DNA from: Clostridia bacterium
GTDB lineage: Bacteria > Bacillota_A > Clostridia > Oscillospirales > Acutalibacteraceae
DNA: 8,575 nt
Direction: 5' to 3'
Assembly (NCBI GenBank): GCA_017549665.1
Contig: JAFYUD010000049.1
Coordinates: 1-8,575, forward strand
The translations under genes were made by a program, and so were the position numbers. Shown one piece after another: positions 1 to 6,490 of this stretch (position 1 is the stretch's first letter; each line of letters opens with the position of its first letter). The notes below the pieces were generated by a model. That model made no database searches, was not told the origin of the DNA, and saw nothing but the letters and a program-made list of their open reading frames with translations.

Positions 1-1584
1 ATCGCAATGGAAGAAGAAAGCTTCTACAAGACTATCGACTCAGGTCTCGGTCTTCTCAACGAGATGATGGCTGCTTCTGAAAACGGTGTTCTTTCAGGTG
101 AGGATGCATTCAAGCTTCAGGACACATACGGCTTCCCCATTGACCTTACAAAGGAAATCGCAGCAGAAAAGAACATGTCTGTTGACGAGGAGAAATTCAG
201 AGCACTTGTTGAAGAAGCAAGACTCAAGGCTAAGAATGCAAAGAGAAATGCTGCTGACTCTGACTGGAGAAACAACGGCGTTTCACTCAAGGATATTCAG
301 AAAACTGAATTCACAGGCTACACAGACAACAACACTGAGGCTACTGTTCTTGCTATCATCGCAGACGGTGACAGAAAAGAATTCATTGAAGACGGTGATG
401 CTGTGCTTGTACTTGACAAGACTTCTTTCTATGCAGAAAGCGGCGGTCAGGTTGGTGACACAGGTGTCATCAGAATCGGTGAAAGTGTATTTGAAGTTAC
501 AAATACAACAAAGGATGCTGACGGCGTATATCTTCACACAGGTACACTTTCAGGTGACAGCGTAAAGGTCGGTGACAAGGCTGTTACAGTTTATAACGAA
601 GAAGCAAGAAAAGACATCATGAGAAACCACACTGCTGCTCATCTTCTTCAGGCAGCTCTCAGAACTGTTCTCGGTACTCATGTTGAGCAGGCAGGTCAGC
701 TTGTTGATGCAAACGAAGTACGTTTCGACTTCACTCACTTCACAGGTATGACAAGTGAAGAGCTTAAAAAGGTTGAAGCTCTTGTCAACGAGGTAATTCT
801 CGAGGCAGAAGATGTTCTCAACAAGGAAATGCCCATCGAGGAAGCAAAAGCCATGGGCGCTATGGCTCTCTTCGGTGAGAAATACGGTGATGTTGTAAGA
901 GTTGTCAAGGCAGGCGACTTCTCAACAGAGCTTTGCGGCGGTACACACGCTGACAACACAGGCAAGCTCGGTCTGTTCAAGATCGTTTCCGAGTCATCAG
1001 TTGCTGCAGGTGTAAGAAGAATTCAGGCTGTTACAGGCAAGAATGTTCTTAAGTATATTGACGAAAAGAATGAGCTTATCTACTCAGCAGCAGATGCTCT
1101 CAAGCTCGGCAATGCTTCTCAGCTTGCAAACAAGGCAGCTTCAGTTGCTTCGGAGCTTAAGGCAAAGGAAAAGGAAATCGAAGCTCTCAAGGCTGAAATG
1201 GCTAAGGCTCAGTCAGCATCACTTCTTGACAATGCAACAGAGGTTGCAGGCATCAGAATCATTTCTGCTGACATCGGTGAAGGCGGCGCAGAAAAGGTAA
1301 GAGCAATGCTCGACTCAGCTAAGGATTTCGGTGACGACATCATTATGATTGCTGCTTCAGTTGTAACAGAAAAAGGTACTGTTTCATTCGGCTGTATGTG
1401 CGGCAAAAACGCAATTGCTAAGGGTGCTCACGCAGGTAACATCGTAAGAGAAATCGCAAAGATTGCAGGCGGTTCAGGCGGCGGAAAGCCCGACAGCGCA
1501 ATGGCAGGCGGTAAGGATATCACTAAGGTATCTGAAGCTGTTTCAAAGGCAGCAGAAATCGCATCTTCTTTCATCAAGGAGTAA
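1..1584 (+). CDS. alaS: Alanyl-tRNA synthetase, C-terminal part (5' end outside window)
   Basis: This cytoplasmic enzyme charges tRNA-Ala with alanine and hydrolyses mischarged Ser- or Gly-tRNA-Ala. The reading frame is already open at base 1, so the gene is cut by the window edge; the ATG at 7 is internal. The 527 residues seen correspond to roughly the last 60% of a usual ~875-residue AlaRS, so the catalytic class II core is missing. Counting from base 1, the fragment holds the end of the tRNA-recognition region (DTYGFPIDLT), a beta-barrel segment (FYAESGGQVGD), and the editing domain. The editing zinc ligands are HTAAH (H210, H214) and CGGTH (C312, H316). A Lys/Glu-rich coiled coil follows near residues 375-405, then a DHHA1-type C-Ala domain with the Gly-rich GGSGGGKPD motif near residue 490. 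Editing therefore looks intact. Codon use suggests high expression. The HIT gene follows after 5 nt. Confidence 0.97.
   Translation: MAMEEESFYKTIDSGLGLLNEMMAASENGVLSGEDAFKLQDTYGFPIDLTKEIAAEKNMSVDEEKFRALVEEARLKAKNAKRNAADSDWRNNGVSLKDIQKTEFTGYTDNNTEATVLAIIADGDRKEFIEDGDAVLVLDKTSFYAESGGQVGDTGVIRIGESVFEVTNTTKDADGVYLHTGTLSGDSVKVGDKAVTVYNEEARKDIMRNHTAAHLLQAALRTVLGTHVEQAGQLVDANEVRFDFTHFTGMTSEELKKVEALVNEVILEAEDVLNKEMPIEEAKAMGAMALFGEKYGDVVRVVKAGDFSTELCGGTHADNTGKLGLFKIVSESSVAAGVRRIQAVTGKNVLKYIDEKNELIYSAADALKLGNASQLANKAASVASELKAKEKEIEALKAEMAKAQSASLLDNATEVAGIRIISADIGEGGAEKVRAMLDSAKDFGDDIIMIAASVVTEKGTVSFGCMCGKNAIAKGAHAGNIVREIAKIAGGSGGGKPDSAMAGGKDITKVSEAVSKAAEIASSFIKE
1576..1581 (+). promoter_or_regulatory. 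Shine-Dalgarno site for the HIT gene, embedded in alaS
   Basis: AAGGAG lies 8 nt before the ATG at 1590. It is formed by the last Lys-Glu codons of alaS, which suggests that the two genes are co-transcribed and translationally linked. Confidence 0.8.
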
Positions 1585-1589
1585 TAAAA

Positions 1590-1931
1590 ATGGACAACTG
1601 TCTTTTCTGTAAAATAATCAACGGTGATATCCCCTCTTCAAAGGTTTATGAGGATGATACGGTTTATGCCTTCAATGACATCGCTCCCGCAGCGCCCGTT
1701 CACATTCTTATAATCCCCAAGGAGCATATTGCTTCAGCAGCTGAAATCACAGCTGAAAACAGCTGCGTTGTTGCTCATATTTTTGAAGTTGCTGCAAAAA
1801 TTGCAAAGGAAAAAGGACTTTCCGACGGCTTCAGAGTTGTAACAAACTGCGGTGACAGTGCAGGTCAGACTGTTAAGCATCTGCATTACCATCTCCTTTC
1901 AGGAAGAGATTTCACCTGGCCTCCCGGCTAA
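1590..1931 (+). CDS. HIT-family (HINT-like) nucleotide-binding hydrolase
   Basis: This is a small 113-residue cytoplasmic protein of the histidine triad superfamily, whose HINT branch hydrolyses nucleoside phosphoramidates and acyl-adenylates. The sequence shows the N-terminal CLFCKIINGDIPSSKVYEDD segment with a Cys4-x2-Cys7 pair, the central HILIIPKEHI strand, and the C-terminal signature H97-L-H99-Y-H101-L-L. In this family the middle or last histidine is the nucleophile or its partner. The length and the WPPG C-terminus are normal for HINT proteins. It starts 5 nt after alaS with an ideal SD. The family can hydrolyse aminoacyl-adenylates, including those made by synthetases, so its pairing with alaS is biochemically sensible, but a direct link is inference. 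The true substrate cannot be told from sequence. Confidence 0.95.
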   Translation: MDNCLFCKIINGDIPSSKVYEDDTVYAFNDIAPAAPVHILIIPKEHIASAAEITAENSCVVAHIFEVAAKIAKEKGLSDGFRVVTNCGDSAGQTVKHLHYHLLSGRDFTWPPG

Positions 1932-1939
1932 AATATAAT
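1911..1939 (+). promoter_or_regulatory. Candidate sigma-A promoter for comEC-holA-rnmV
   Basis: A -35-like TTCACC at 1911-1916 (4 of 6 consensus bases) is followed by an exact 17-nt spacer and a perfect TATAAT at 1934-1939. The -35 lies inside the last HIT codons and the -10 just after the HIT stop. Transcription would begin near 1945-1947, at the left arm of the hairpin that follows. The match is seen in the sequence; promoter activity is inferred. Confidence 0.55.
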
Positions 1940-1944
1940 TACAC

Positions 1945-1991
1945 GACCGCAAAAGAGAAGAATTTTCCCCTTTGCGGTCTTCTTTGATTTT
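1945..1991 (+). terminator. Hairpin with T-rich tail after alaS-HIT
   Basis: GACCGCAAA (1945-1953) pairs perfectly with TTTGCGGTC (1971-1979) around a 17-nt loop, followed by a T-rich but interrupted tail (TTCTTTGATTTT). It resembles an intrinsic terminator for the alaS-HIT transcript, although the large loop and broken T tract make it moderate. The tail runs directly into the comEC ATG at 1992, so the same hairpin would also form the 5' leader of a transcript from the TATAAT promoter at 1934. Confidence 0.6.
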
Positions 1992-4205
1992 ATGAGCAGA
2001 CCTTATATTTGTTTCGGTACAACAGTAATAGTATCCATGCTTGTTTTCTGCAAGCTGGGCTTCATCAGTATTGTGGCAATTACCGTTGCCGCACTCGTTT
2101 GCTGTGTGCCGTTTTTCATTTTCAGGAATAAAAATGACATTCTCAACAGCATTTTCATCTGCTGTCTGTCTCTTCTTGTTTCATCATCAGTATTCATCAC
2201 AAAAACAGTTACCGATTACGAGCCGGCTGTTGCACTGGTAAGTGAAGAAACAAGGACTCTCTGCGGTACACTTTGCGAATACGAGGAAGCGTACGGCAAG
2301 CATTACTACACAATCACTGATGTAAGAGTCAATTCAACAGAAATCAGACAGAAAATCCGTGTCTGCTCGGATATATACAGAAATGCTGAAATTGACGACA
2401 TATTCACTTTTACTGATGCTGTAATTTATGAATTGGGTGCAGCATCAGGTAATGAAGCTTCATACAAGGCTGAAAATATATATCTGGGGGCATATACTCA
2501 GGAAAACTTTCAGATTACAAAAGCCGAAAAACACTCTGTCAGGTATTATACCAATGCCGTCAGAGAATTCATATCAGCTGCACTTGATAAAAACATCAGT
2601 CCACGTTACAGCGCAATTATCAACGGCATGCTGACAGGTGACACTTCAGAGATTAAAAATCATGACCTGATGAATTTCAGATATTCGGGAATTGCCCATC
2701 TGTTTGCAGTATCAGGCTTTCATCTTTCCTTGTGGACCGGTATTTTATCATCATGCCTAAGCAGAATCTTCAGAAATAAACATCTTCTAAACAACTGCAT
2801 ATGTATCATTTTCATACTGTTTTTCATGGCAGTGACAGGCTTTTCCAAGTCTGTTATACGGGCAGGGGTTATGATGATTATCTTTATTGCAGGAAAAATG
2901 ATACGACATGAATCCGACCCGCTGAATTCACTTTTTATTTCGGCGACATCAATAATTCTTATCAACCCGTTTGCCGTAATGAGTATTTCACTGCAGATGT
3001 CATTCCTTGCGACACTGGGAATCCTGATTCTTTCAACGCCCGTTGTTGAACCGATAAAGAAGCTTAAAGATAAAATCAGCTTCAGACCGTTATACAGATT
3101 TATTCTCGCATTATATTCTACCGTGATGATTTCGGTTATCGCATCATTATTCACAATGCCCGTTTCAGCACTTGGCTTCGGATATATTTCCGTTGCAGCA
3201 CCGCTGACAAACCTCTTGTGTGCATTTCCTGCCCAATTACTTATGCTCCTTTCAGGCGTTTATGTAACATTATCAGGCATTCCCTTCCTTGCAAAGCCGA
3301 TTGCTCTTATATGCACATATCTGACAAAATTCATTACTGATACATCTGCACACATTGCAGCCATGAATCATTCCGTCATGGACACAACTGCACCCGTACT
3401 TCAGATAATACTGATGGCTGTACTCATTCTGATGATGATATTCATTATTCTGTTCAGAGAAAGCAACAAAGGACTTATGATTACACTTTTCTCAACTGCC
3501 GCAACGATTGCAATCGTTGCAGTCTGTGCAATTTCCGTACAGTCTTCAGACATCAGAATTTCGGTTGCAGATGTCGGTAACGGCACATCTGTTGTTTTGC
3601 ATACTTCTGATACAAATATGATAATAAGCGGTGGCGGAAGCTCCTACAGAGGCTACAAACTGACAAATATTGCAGACACAGAGCCGTCAGGCAGTTATGA
3701 TATGCTTCTTATTCCGAGAAATACAGAAACAGAAAGCGGATATACATATTCACTGCTCAACCGCTACAGTTTTGAAAACTGCATTTTTTCAGACGATAAA
3801 TACCCTGCTTACATCACAGATTTTCTGCCGGAAAACACAGTTTTTACAGATAACTGCAATATTCAAATTGACACAGACACAACATTGATATACAATAACA
3901 GTAAGGAGTTTTCGGGCGTCAGAATTATCTCGGGTAAATTCACCTGCACAATTCTTTTCAGACCTCTTTCGGATTTTTCCGTTGTACCCGAAGACTGGGC
4001 AAAAGGCTCACTTCTCATAACAAGACAATCACTGCCCGATATTGATTTATCGGGATTTGAAAATATAATAGTTTCTTCATCGAAAGAAGTTATTTACACA
4101 AACAGAAACATTTACACTACACGTTACAGCGGTCAGATTGATTACAGAATGTATCGGTCAGGCACATCAGTTATTACGGAGGAAAGACATGATTATAAAC
4201 GATGA
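1992..4205 (+). CDS. comEC: ComEC/Rec2-family DNA-uptake channel with degenerate C-terminal MBL-like domain
   Basis: This integral membrane protein should form the channel that carries transforming single-stranded DNA across the cytoplasmic membrane. It has 737 residues, close to the ~750-780 usual for the family. Two or three hydrophobic segments (about residues 5-75) come first, then a soluble OB-like DUF4131 region (about 75-185). The competence-domain core follows, with GMLTGDTSEI and the family hallmark IAHLFAVSGFHL (H244), and then about eight further membrane segments to residue ~520. The last ~215 residues begin with ISVADVGNG (D527), matching the DVGQGD start of the usual metallo-beta-lactamase-like domain. 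The metal-binding HxHxDH signature is not there, so this tail is probably inactive. The start has no recognisable SD; the next in-frame ATG (2037) has none either. The gene overlaps holA by 17 nt, a pairing common in Firmicutes. Actual competence cannot be judged without the other com genes. Confidence 0.93.
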   Translation: MSRPYICFGTTVIVSMLVFCKLGFISIVAITVAALVCCVPFFIFRNKNDILNSIFICCLSLLVSSSVFITKTVTDYEPAVALVSEETRTLCGTLCEYEEAYGKHYYTITDVRVNSTEIRQKIRVCSDIYRNAEIDDIFTFTDAVIYELGAASGNEASYKAENIYLGAYTQENFQITKAEKHSVRYYTNAVREFISAALDKNISPRYSAIINGMLTGDTSEIKNHDLMNFRYSGIAHLFAVSGFHLSLWTGILSSCLSRIFRNKHLLNNCICIIFILFFMAVTGFSKSVIRAGVMMIIFIAGKMIRHESDPLNSLFISATSIILINPFAVMSISLQMSFLATLGILILSTPVVEPIKKLKDKISFRPLYRFILALYSTVMISVIASLFTMPVSALGFGYISVAAPLTNLLCAFPAQLLMLLSGVYVTLSGIPFLAKPIALICTYLTKFITDTSAHIAAMNHSVMDTTAPVLQIILMAVLILMMIFIILFRESNKGLMITLFSTAATIAIVAVCAISVQSSDIRISVADVGNGTSVVLHTSDTNMIISGGGSSYRGYKLTNIADTEPSGSYDMLLIPRNTETESGYTYSLLNRYSFENCIFSDDKYPAYITDFLPENTVFTDNCNIQIDTDTTLIYNNSKEFSGVRIISGKFTCTILFRPLSDFSVVPEDWAKGSLLITRQSLPDIDLSGFENIIVSSSKEVIYTNRNIYTTRYSGQIDYRMYRSGTSVITEERHDYKR
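4178..4183 (+). promoter_or_regulatory. Shine-Dalgarno site that fixes the holA start
   Basis: GGAGGA sits 5 nt before the ATG at 4189, inside the 3' end of comEC. It supports 4189 over the in-frame upstream ATG at 4138, which has no SD and would lengthen the overlap with comEC to 68 nt. Confidence 0.8.
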
Positions 4206-5238
4206 GTTATCCGTTAAAAATCACATAAAAGCAGGCAATCCGTCCCGTGTATATCTTGTATTCGGAGACGAAAGCTACCTGTCTGTTTTCTATGCAAATC
4301 AGATTGCATCATCCGTAACAGATACATCCGGCATGAGCTTCAACTACTACTGCTTCGACTCAGAAACGGTCTCCTTTGATGCAGTTTACGAGGCATGTGA
4401 AACACTGCCCGTAATGAGTGACAGAGTATGTGTATTTGTCAAGGATTACAACTTTTCAAAAGCCACAGCTGACGAGCTGGAATCATACACCGGATATTTC
4501 AGAAATATTCCCGAAACATCAACTCTTATATTCCTTATGTCAAGTGTTGAGGTTGACACAAAAACAAATGCAAAGTGGAAAAATGTCATCGACACTGTCA
4601 ATAAATACGGAACGGTAATAAATCTTTCAAAAAGAACTGATTCTCAGGTCGCAGATCTTCTTGTGCGCTCTGCAGGCAAACGAAACACTTCCATATCAAG
4701 AGAAAATGCAGAATATTTCATTTCAGTTGTAGGAAGTCAGATGAATGTTCTGCTCAATGAATTTGATAAGGTCTGCGCTTATTCACAGGGCAATGAGGTC
4801 ACAAAAGAAATGATTGACAGCATTGCAGTAAGAAGCATCGAAGCATCTGTGTTTGATCTTACAGATGCAATCAACTCAAACAGGAATGACCGTGCATTTG
4901 AAATTCTTTCTGAGCTTATAAAGACCAAAACAGAGGCTACAATCATCATAGGAACGATTGCATTCGGTTATGTCGACATTTATCGTGCCAAGGCAGCAGA
5001 AATGAGCAGAAGCGGCTACAGTGAATATCTCAGGTCATTCGCAAACTACAAGAATAAATCATTCCGTCTTGAAAAAGCCGCAAAGAATGCACGCAAGCTG
5101 TCAATGAAACAGATAAAGGAATTACTGAAAGCTGTCAGCGAAGCTGATATCAGAATCAAATCCTTCAGCGTGGATAATACTGTTATTCTTGAAGAGCTTG
5201 TTGCAAAGCTTCTTTATATTGCAGGTGGAAAACAATGA
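4189..5238 (+). CDS. holA: DNA polymerase III subunit delta
   Basis: The delta subunit is the 'wrench' of the clamp-loader complex; it opens the beta sliding clamp so that it can be loaded on primed DNA. The chosen start gives 349 residues, normal for HolA (about 330-350). The N-terminal RVYLVFGDESYL (residues 20-31) is the typical degenerate Walker-like strand of this AAA+-fold subunit. It is followed by a central region with NLSKRTDSQVADLL and a helical C-terminal domain (KQIKELLKAVSEADIRIKS), which resembles the HolA collar domain. An alternative start at 4138 would add 17 residues not expected in the family. The gene overlaps comEC by 17 nt and its TGA overlaps the ATG of the next gene (ATGA), so translational coupling is likely. 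HolA often follows ComEC in Firmicutes; there rpsT commonly comes next, but it is not seen here. Confidence 0.94.
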   Translation: MIINDELSVKNHIKAGNPSRVYLVFGDESYLSVFYANQIASSVTDTSGMSFNYYCFDSETVSFDAVYEACETLPVMSDRVCVFVKDYNFSKATADELESYTGYFRNIPETSTLIFLMSSVEVDTKTNAKWKNVIDTVNKYGTVINLSKRTDSQVADLLVRSAGKRNTSISRENAEYFISVVGSQMNVLLNEFDKVCAYSQGNEVTKEMIDSIAVRSIEASVFDLTDAINSNRNDRAFEILSELIKTKTEATIIIGTIAFGYVDIYRAKAAEMSRSGYSEYLRSFANYKNKSFRLEKAAKNARKLSMKQIKELLKAVSEADIRIKSFSVDNTVILEELVAKLLYIAGGKQ

Positions 5239-5828
5239 TAAAGCTCGACAAGGCAATTATTGTTGAGGGAAAATATGATAAAATCCGTCTTTCAAATTTC
5301 ATTGATGCTGTAATCATAGAAACAGACGGCTTCAGGATTTTCTCCGACAAAGAAAAAAAGGCATTCATAAAGAAAATTGCCAAGGAAAAAGGCATTATCA
5401 TAATGACCGACAGTGATGCAGCAGGCTTCAGAATCCGCAATTTTATAAAGAATATTGCAGCAGACGGTGAAGTTATCAATGTTTACGTTCCCGATGTTTT
5501 CGGCAAGGAAAAACGAAAGGCAGAGCCGTCAAAAGAGGGCAAACTGGGCGTTGAAGGTCTGAATGAAGATATTATCCGTCAGGCTATGGATAAGGCAGGC
5601 GTCACACATTCACAGTCTGAAGACTGCAACAGACGCACAGTTACCGTAACTGACCTTTTTGAAGACGGCTTTACAGGTACAGACGATGCAAAACAGCGCA
5701 AATACAGGCTTCTTTCGCATCTCGGTCTCCCATCCCGTCTGTCAAACAATCAGCTGCTCAGGCTCATAAATACATTCATGTCTTACGAAGACTACAGAAA
5801 TGCCGTAAACGAAATTTCTGACAGTTGA
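5235..5828 (+). CDS. rnmV: Ribonuclease M5-like Toprim protein
   Basis: RNase M5 uses a Toprim domain to cut precursor 5S rRNA to its mature ends. This 197-residue protein (B. subtilis RNase M5 is 186) has the family order. The Toprim glutamate is in IIVEGKYDK (E11), then IIETDGF, then the metal-binding TDSDAAGFRIR (D59, D61), then a basic stretch ending in the diagnostic GKLGVE (about 102-107). The C-terminal DUF4093-like region runs through KYRLLSHLGLPSRLSNNQLLRLINTF. Differences from B. subtilis as I recall it include IETDG for IETNG, DSDAAG for DPDFPG and GVEGL for GVEHA. The catalytic acids are kept. The start is fixed by ATGA overlap with holA and by AGGTGG (5223-5228) 6 nt upstream. 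RNase M5 often neighbours rsmA (ksgA) elsewhere; here it sits in the comEC-holA operon. The fold and family are well supported; 5S rRNA as the substrate is inferred. Confidence 0.85.
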   Translation: MIKLDKAIIVEGKYDKIRLSNFIDAVIIETDGFRIFSDKEKKAFIKKIAKEKGIIIMTDSDAAGFRIRNFIKNIAADGEVINVYVPDVFGKEKRKAEPSKEGKLGVEGLNEDIIRQAMDKAGVTHSQSEDCNRRTVTVTDLFEDGFTGTDDAKQRKYRLLSHLGLPSRLSNNQLLRLINTFMSYEDYRNAVNEISDS

Positions 5829-5853
5829 CAGAAATTATTCATTATTGTAAAAT
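5825..5853 (+). promoter_or_regulatory. Near-consensus sigma-A promoter overlapping the rnmV stop
   Basis: A perfect TTGACA (5825-5830) is followed by a 17-nt spacer and TAAAAT (5848-5853, 5 of 6). The -35 contains the rnmV TGA stop. The predicted transcript start (about 5858-5862) falls on the SD AGAGGAG at 5858-5864, so the leader would be only ~14 nt; this lowers confidence somewhat. Confidence 0.6.
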
Positions 5854-5857
5854 AAAA

Positions 5858-5864
5858 AGAGGAG
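5858..5864 (+). promoter_or_regulatory. Shine-Dalgarno site of the secreted-protein gene
   Basis: AGAGGAG lies 9 nt before the ATG at 5874. The ATG is followed by Lys codons typical of a signal-peptide start, which supports this initiation site. Confidence 0.75.
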
Positions 5865-5873
5865 CGTGATTAA

Positions 5874-6392
5874 ATGAAAAAGAAAAAGCTTCTTATCACT
5901 GCAATCTGCATTGTTATTATAAGCTCACTGATAATAACAGCCGCAGCAGTTGCAAAATATAAATTTTCACTGGCAACAGAGCCTGAAGCAATCGAAACCG
6001 TAAACCGTGTGAATATCACCGTTTCAGCAACAGAGTTTACTTACAACAATGTTTCTCAGGACGGTATGCTCACCTGCTCAACAAAGGTTTCAATAGAAAA
6101 AACAGAGCCTGATTTTTACGGTCAGCTTCATTCAATCACCGTTTCAGGTGCTGAATTCGGCTACACAATCTACACAGCAGGCAAAAATAACGGTGATGCA
6201 ATTCTTCCTGAGGAAGTTGCACTTACATCAGAAAATCCCCTTGAATGGACAGTTGCATTCACTGTCCCCTATATCGAAGGTCAGGATACCTATAACCTGT
6301 CCCTTGACTTCAACTACACTACAGGCATCAAGCCGAATGTCACACAGAGATATATGACAAGTATCCCTGTCACACTGACAGTTGAAAGTTAA
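5874..6392 (+). CDS. Small exported or membrane-anchored protein of unknown function
   Basis: I do not recognise a named family for this 172-residue protein. It begins MKKKKLL, then has a hydrophobic segment (about residues 6-27), giving a signal peptide or a single N-terminal membrane anchor. AVA at 25-27 could be a signal peptidase I site; there is no lipobox cysteine. The ~140-residue exported part is rich in Thr, Ser and Val with alternating polar and hydrophobic residues (VNITVSATEFTY, LHSITVSGAEFGY, YNLSLDFNY, SIPVTLTVES), suggesting a beta-sandwich or Ig-like domain outside the membrane. The AAVAKYKFSL segment right after the hydrophobic stretch loosely recalls the AKY/AYFT region of SipW/TasA-type exported proteins, but this is weak. 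There is no pilin motif, sortase motif or catalytic signature. It starts 45 nt after the RNase M5-like gene with its own strong SD and candidate promoter, so it may be a separate unit. Confidence 0.88.
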   Translation: MKKKKLLITAICIVIISSLIITAAAVAKYKFSLATEPEAIETVNRVNITVSATEFTYNNVSQDGMLTCSTKVSIEKTEPDFYGQLHSITVSGAEFGYTIYTAGKNNGDAILPEEVALTSENPLEWTVAFTVPYIEGQDTYNLSLDFNYTTGIKPNVTQRYMTSIPVTLTVES

Positions 6393-6410
6393 TACACACG
6401 TGTATAAAAT
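6382..6410 (+). promoter_or_regulatory. Candidate distal promoter of the deacetylase gene
   Basis: TTGAAA (6382-6387, in the last codons of the preceding gene) is followed by a 17-nt spacer and TAAAAT (6405-6410). An imperfect palindrome, TACACACGTGTATA (6393-6406, core ACACGTGT), covers the spacer and the start of the -10 and could be an operator. Function is inferred from sequence only. Confidence 0.45.
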
Positions 6411-6420
6411 TTACATTTTG

Positions 6421-6442
6421 TTTATTGATTATTTTCAATAAA
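6421..6442 (+). repeat. Operator-like inverted repeat in the deacetylase promoter
   Basis: TTTATTGA (6421-6428) and TCAATAAA (6435-6442) form a perfect 8-bp inverted repeat with a 6-nt spacer. It covers the -35 and part of the spacer of the proximal promoter. It is AT-only apart from one G-C pair and has no T tract, so it is not a convincing terminator; a repressor or activator site is possible. Confidence 0.45.
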
Positions 6443-6453
6443 TATTGTAAAAT
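6425..6453 (+). promoter_or_regulatory. Candidate proximal promoter of the deacetylase gene
   Basis: TTGATT (6425-6430), a 17-nt spacer and TAAAAT (6448-6453) form a good sigma-A match. The local ATTGTAAAAT is identical to the -10 region of the promoter at 5825-5853. A transcript would start near 6460, giving a leader of ~31 nt that includes the SD GAAGG at 6477-6481. Confidence 0.6.
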
Positions 6454-6490
6454 CAAATAGTAATATTATGAAAGATGAAGGTAATTGATT

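Noticed and set aside
86..565. 159-codon open frame in another frame inside alaS
   Set aside because: It is wholly inside the conserved alaS frame, with no family resemblance and a composition expected from frame-shifted reading.
1929..1992. Possible HIT-ComEC fusion by stop-codon read-through
   Set aside because: The two frames are the same and only the TAA at 1929-1931 separates HIT from comEC up to 1992. However, HIT ends normally, the intervening bases form a hairpin, and one in three neighbours share a frame by chance.
2720..3154. 144-codon open frame antisense to comEC
   Set aside because: It lies opposite the membrane-segment codons of comEC, has no SD-supported start or recognisable domain, and its composition fits a mirror of a hydrophobic coding region.
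4138..4188. Upstream in-frame ATG for holA adding 17 residues
   Set aside because: It has no SD, would overlap comEC by 68 nt, and the extra residues do not look like HolA. The ATG at 4189 has GGAGGA 5 nt upstream.
6421..6442. Inverted repeat as terminator of the secreted-protein gene
   Set aside because: The stem has a single G-C pair and no following T tract, and it overlaps a good -35 box, so an operator is the better reading.
6485..6490. TTG start for the deacetylase adding two residues
   Set aside because: It lies only 3 nt from the GAAGG SD. ATG 6491 has 9-nt spacing and gives the usual family N-terminus before the NADDYG motif.
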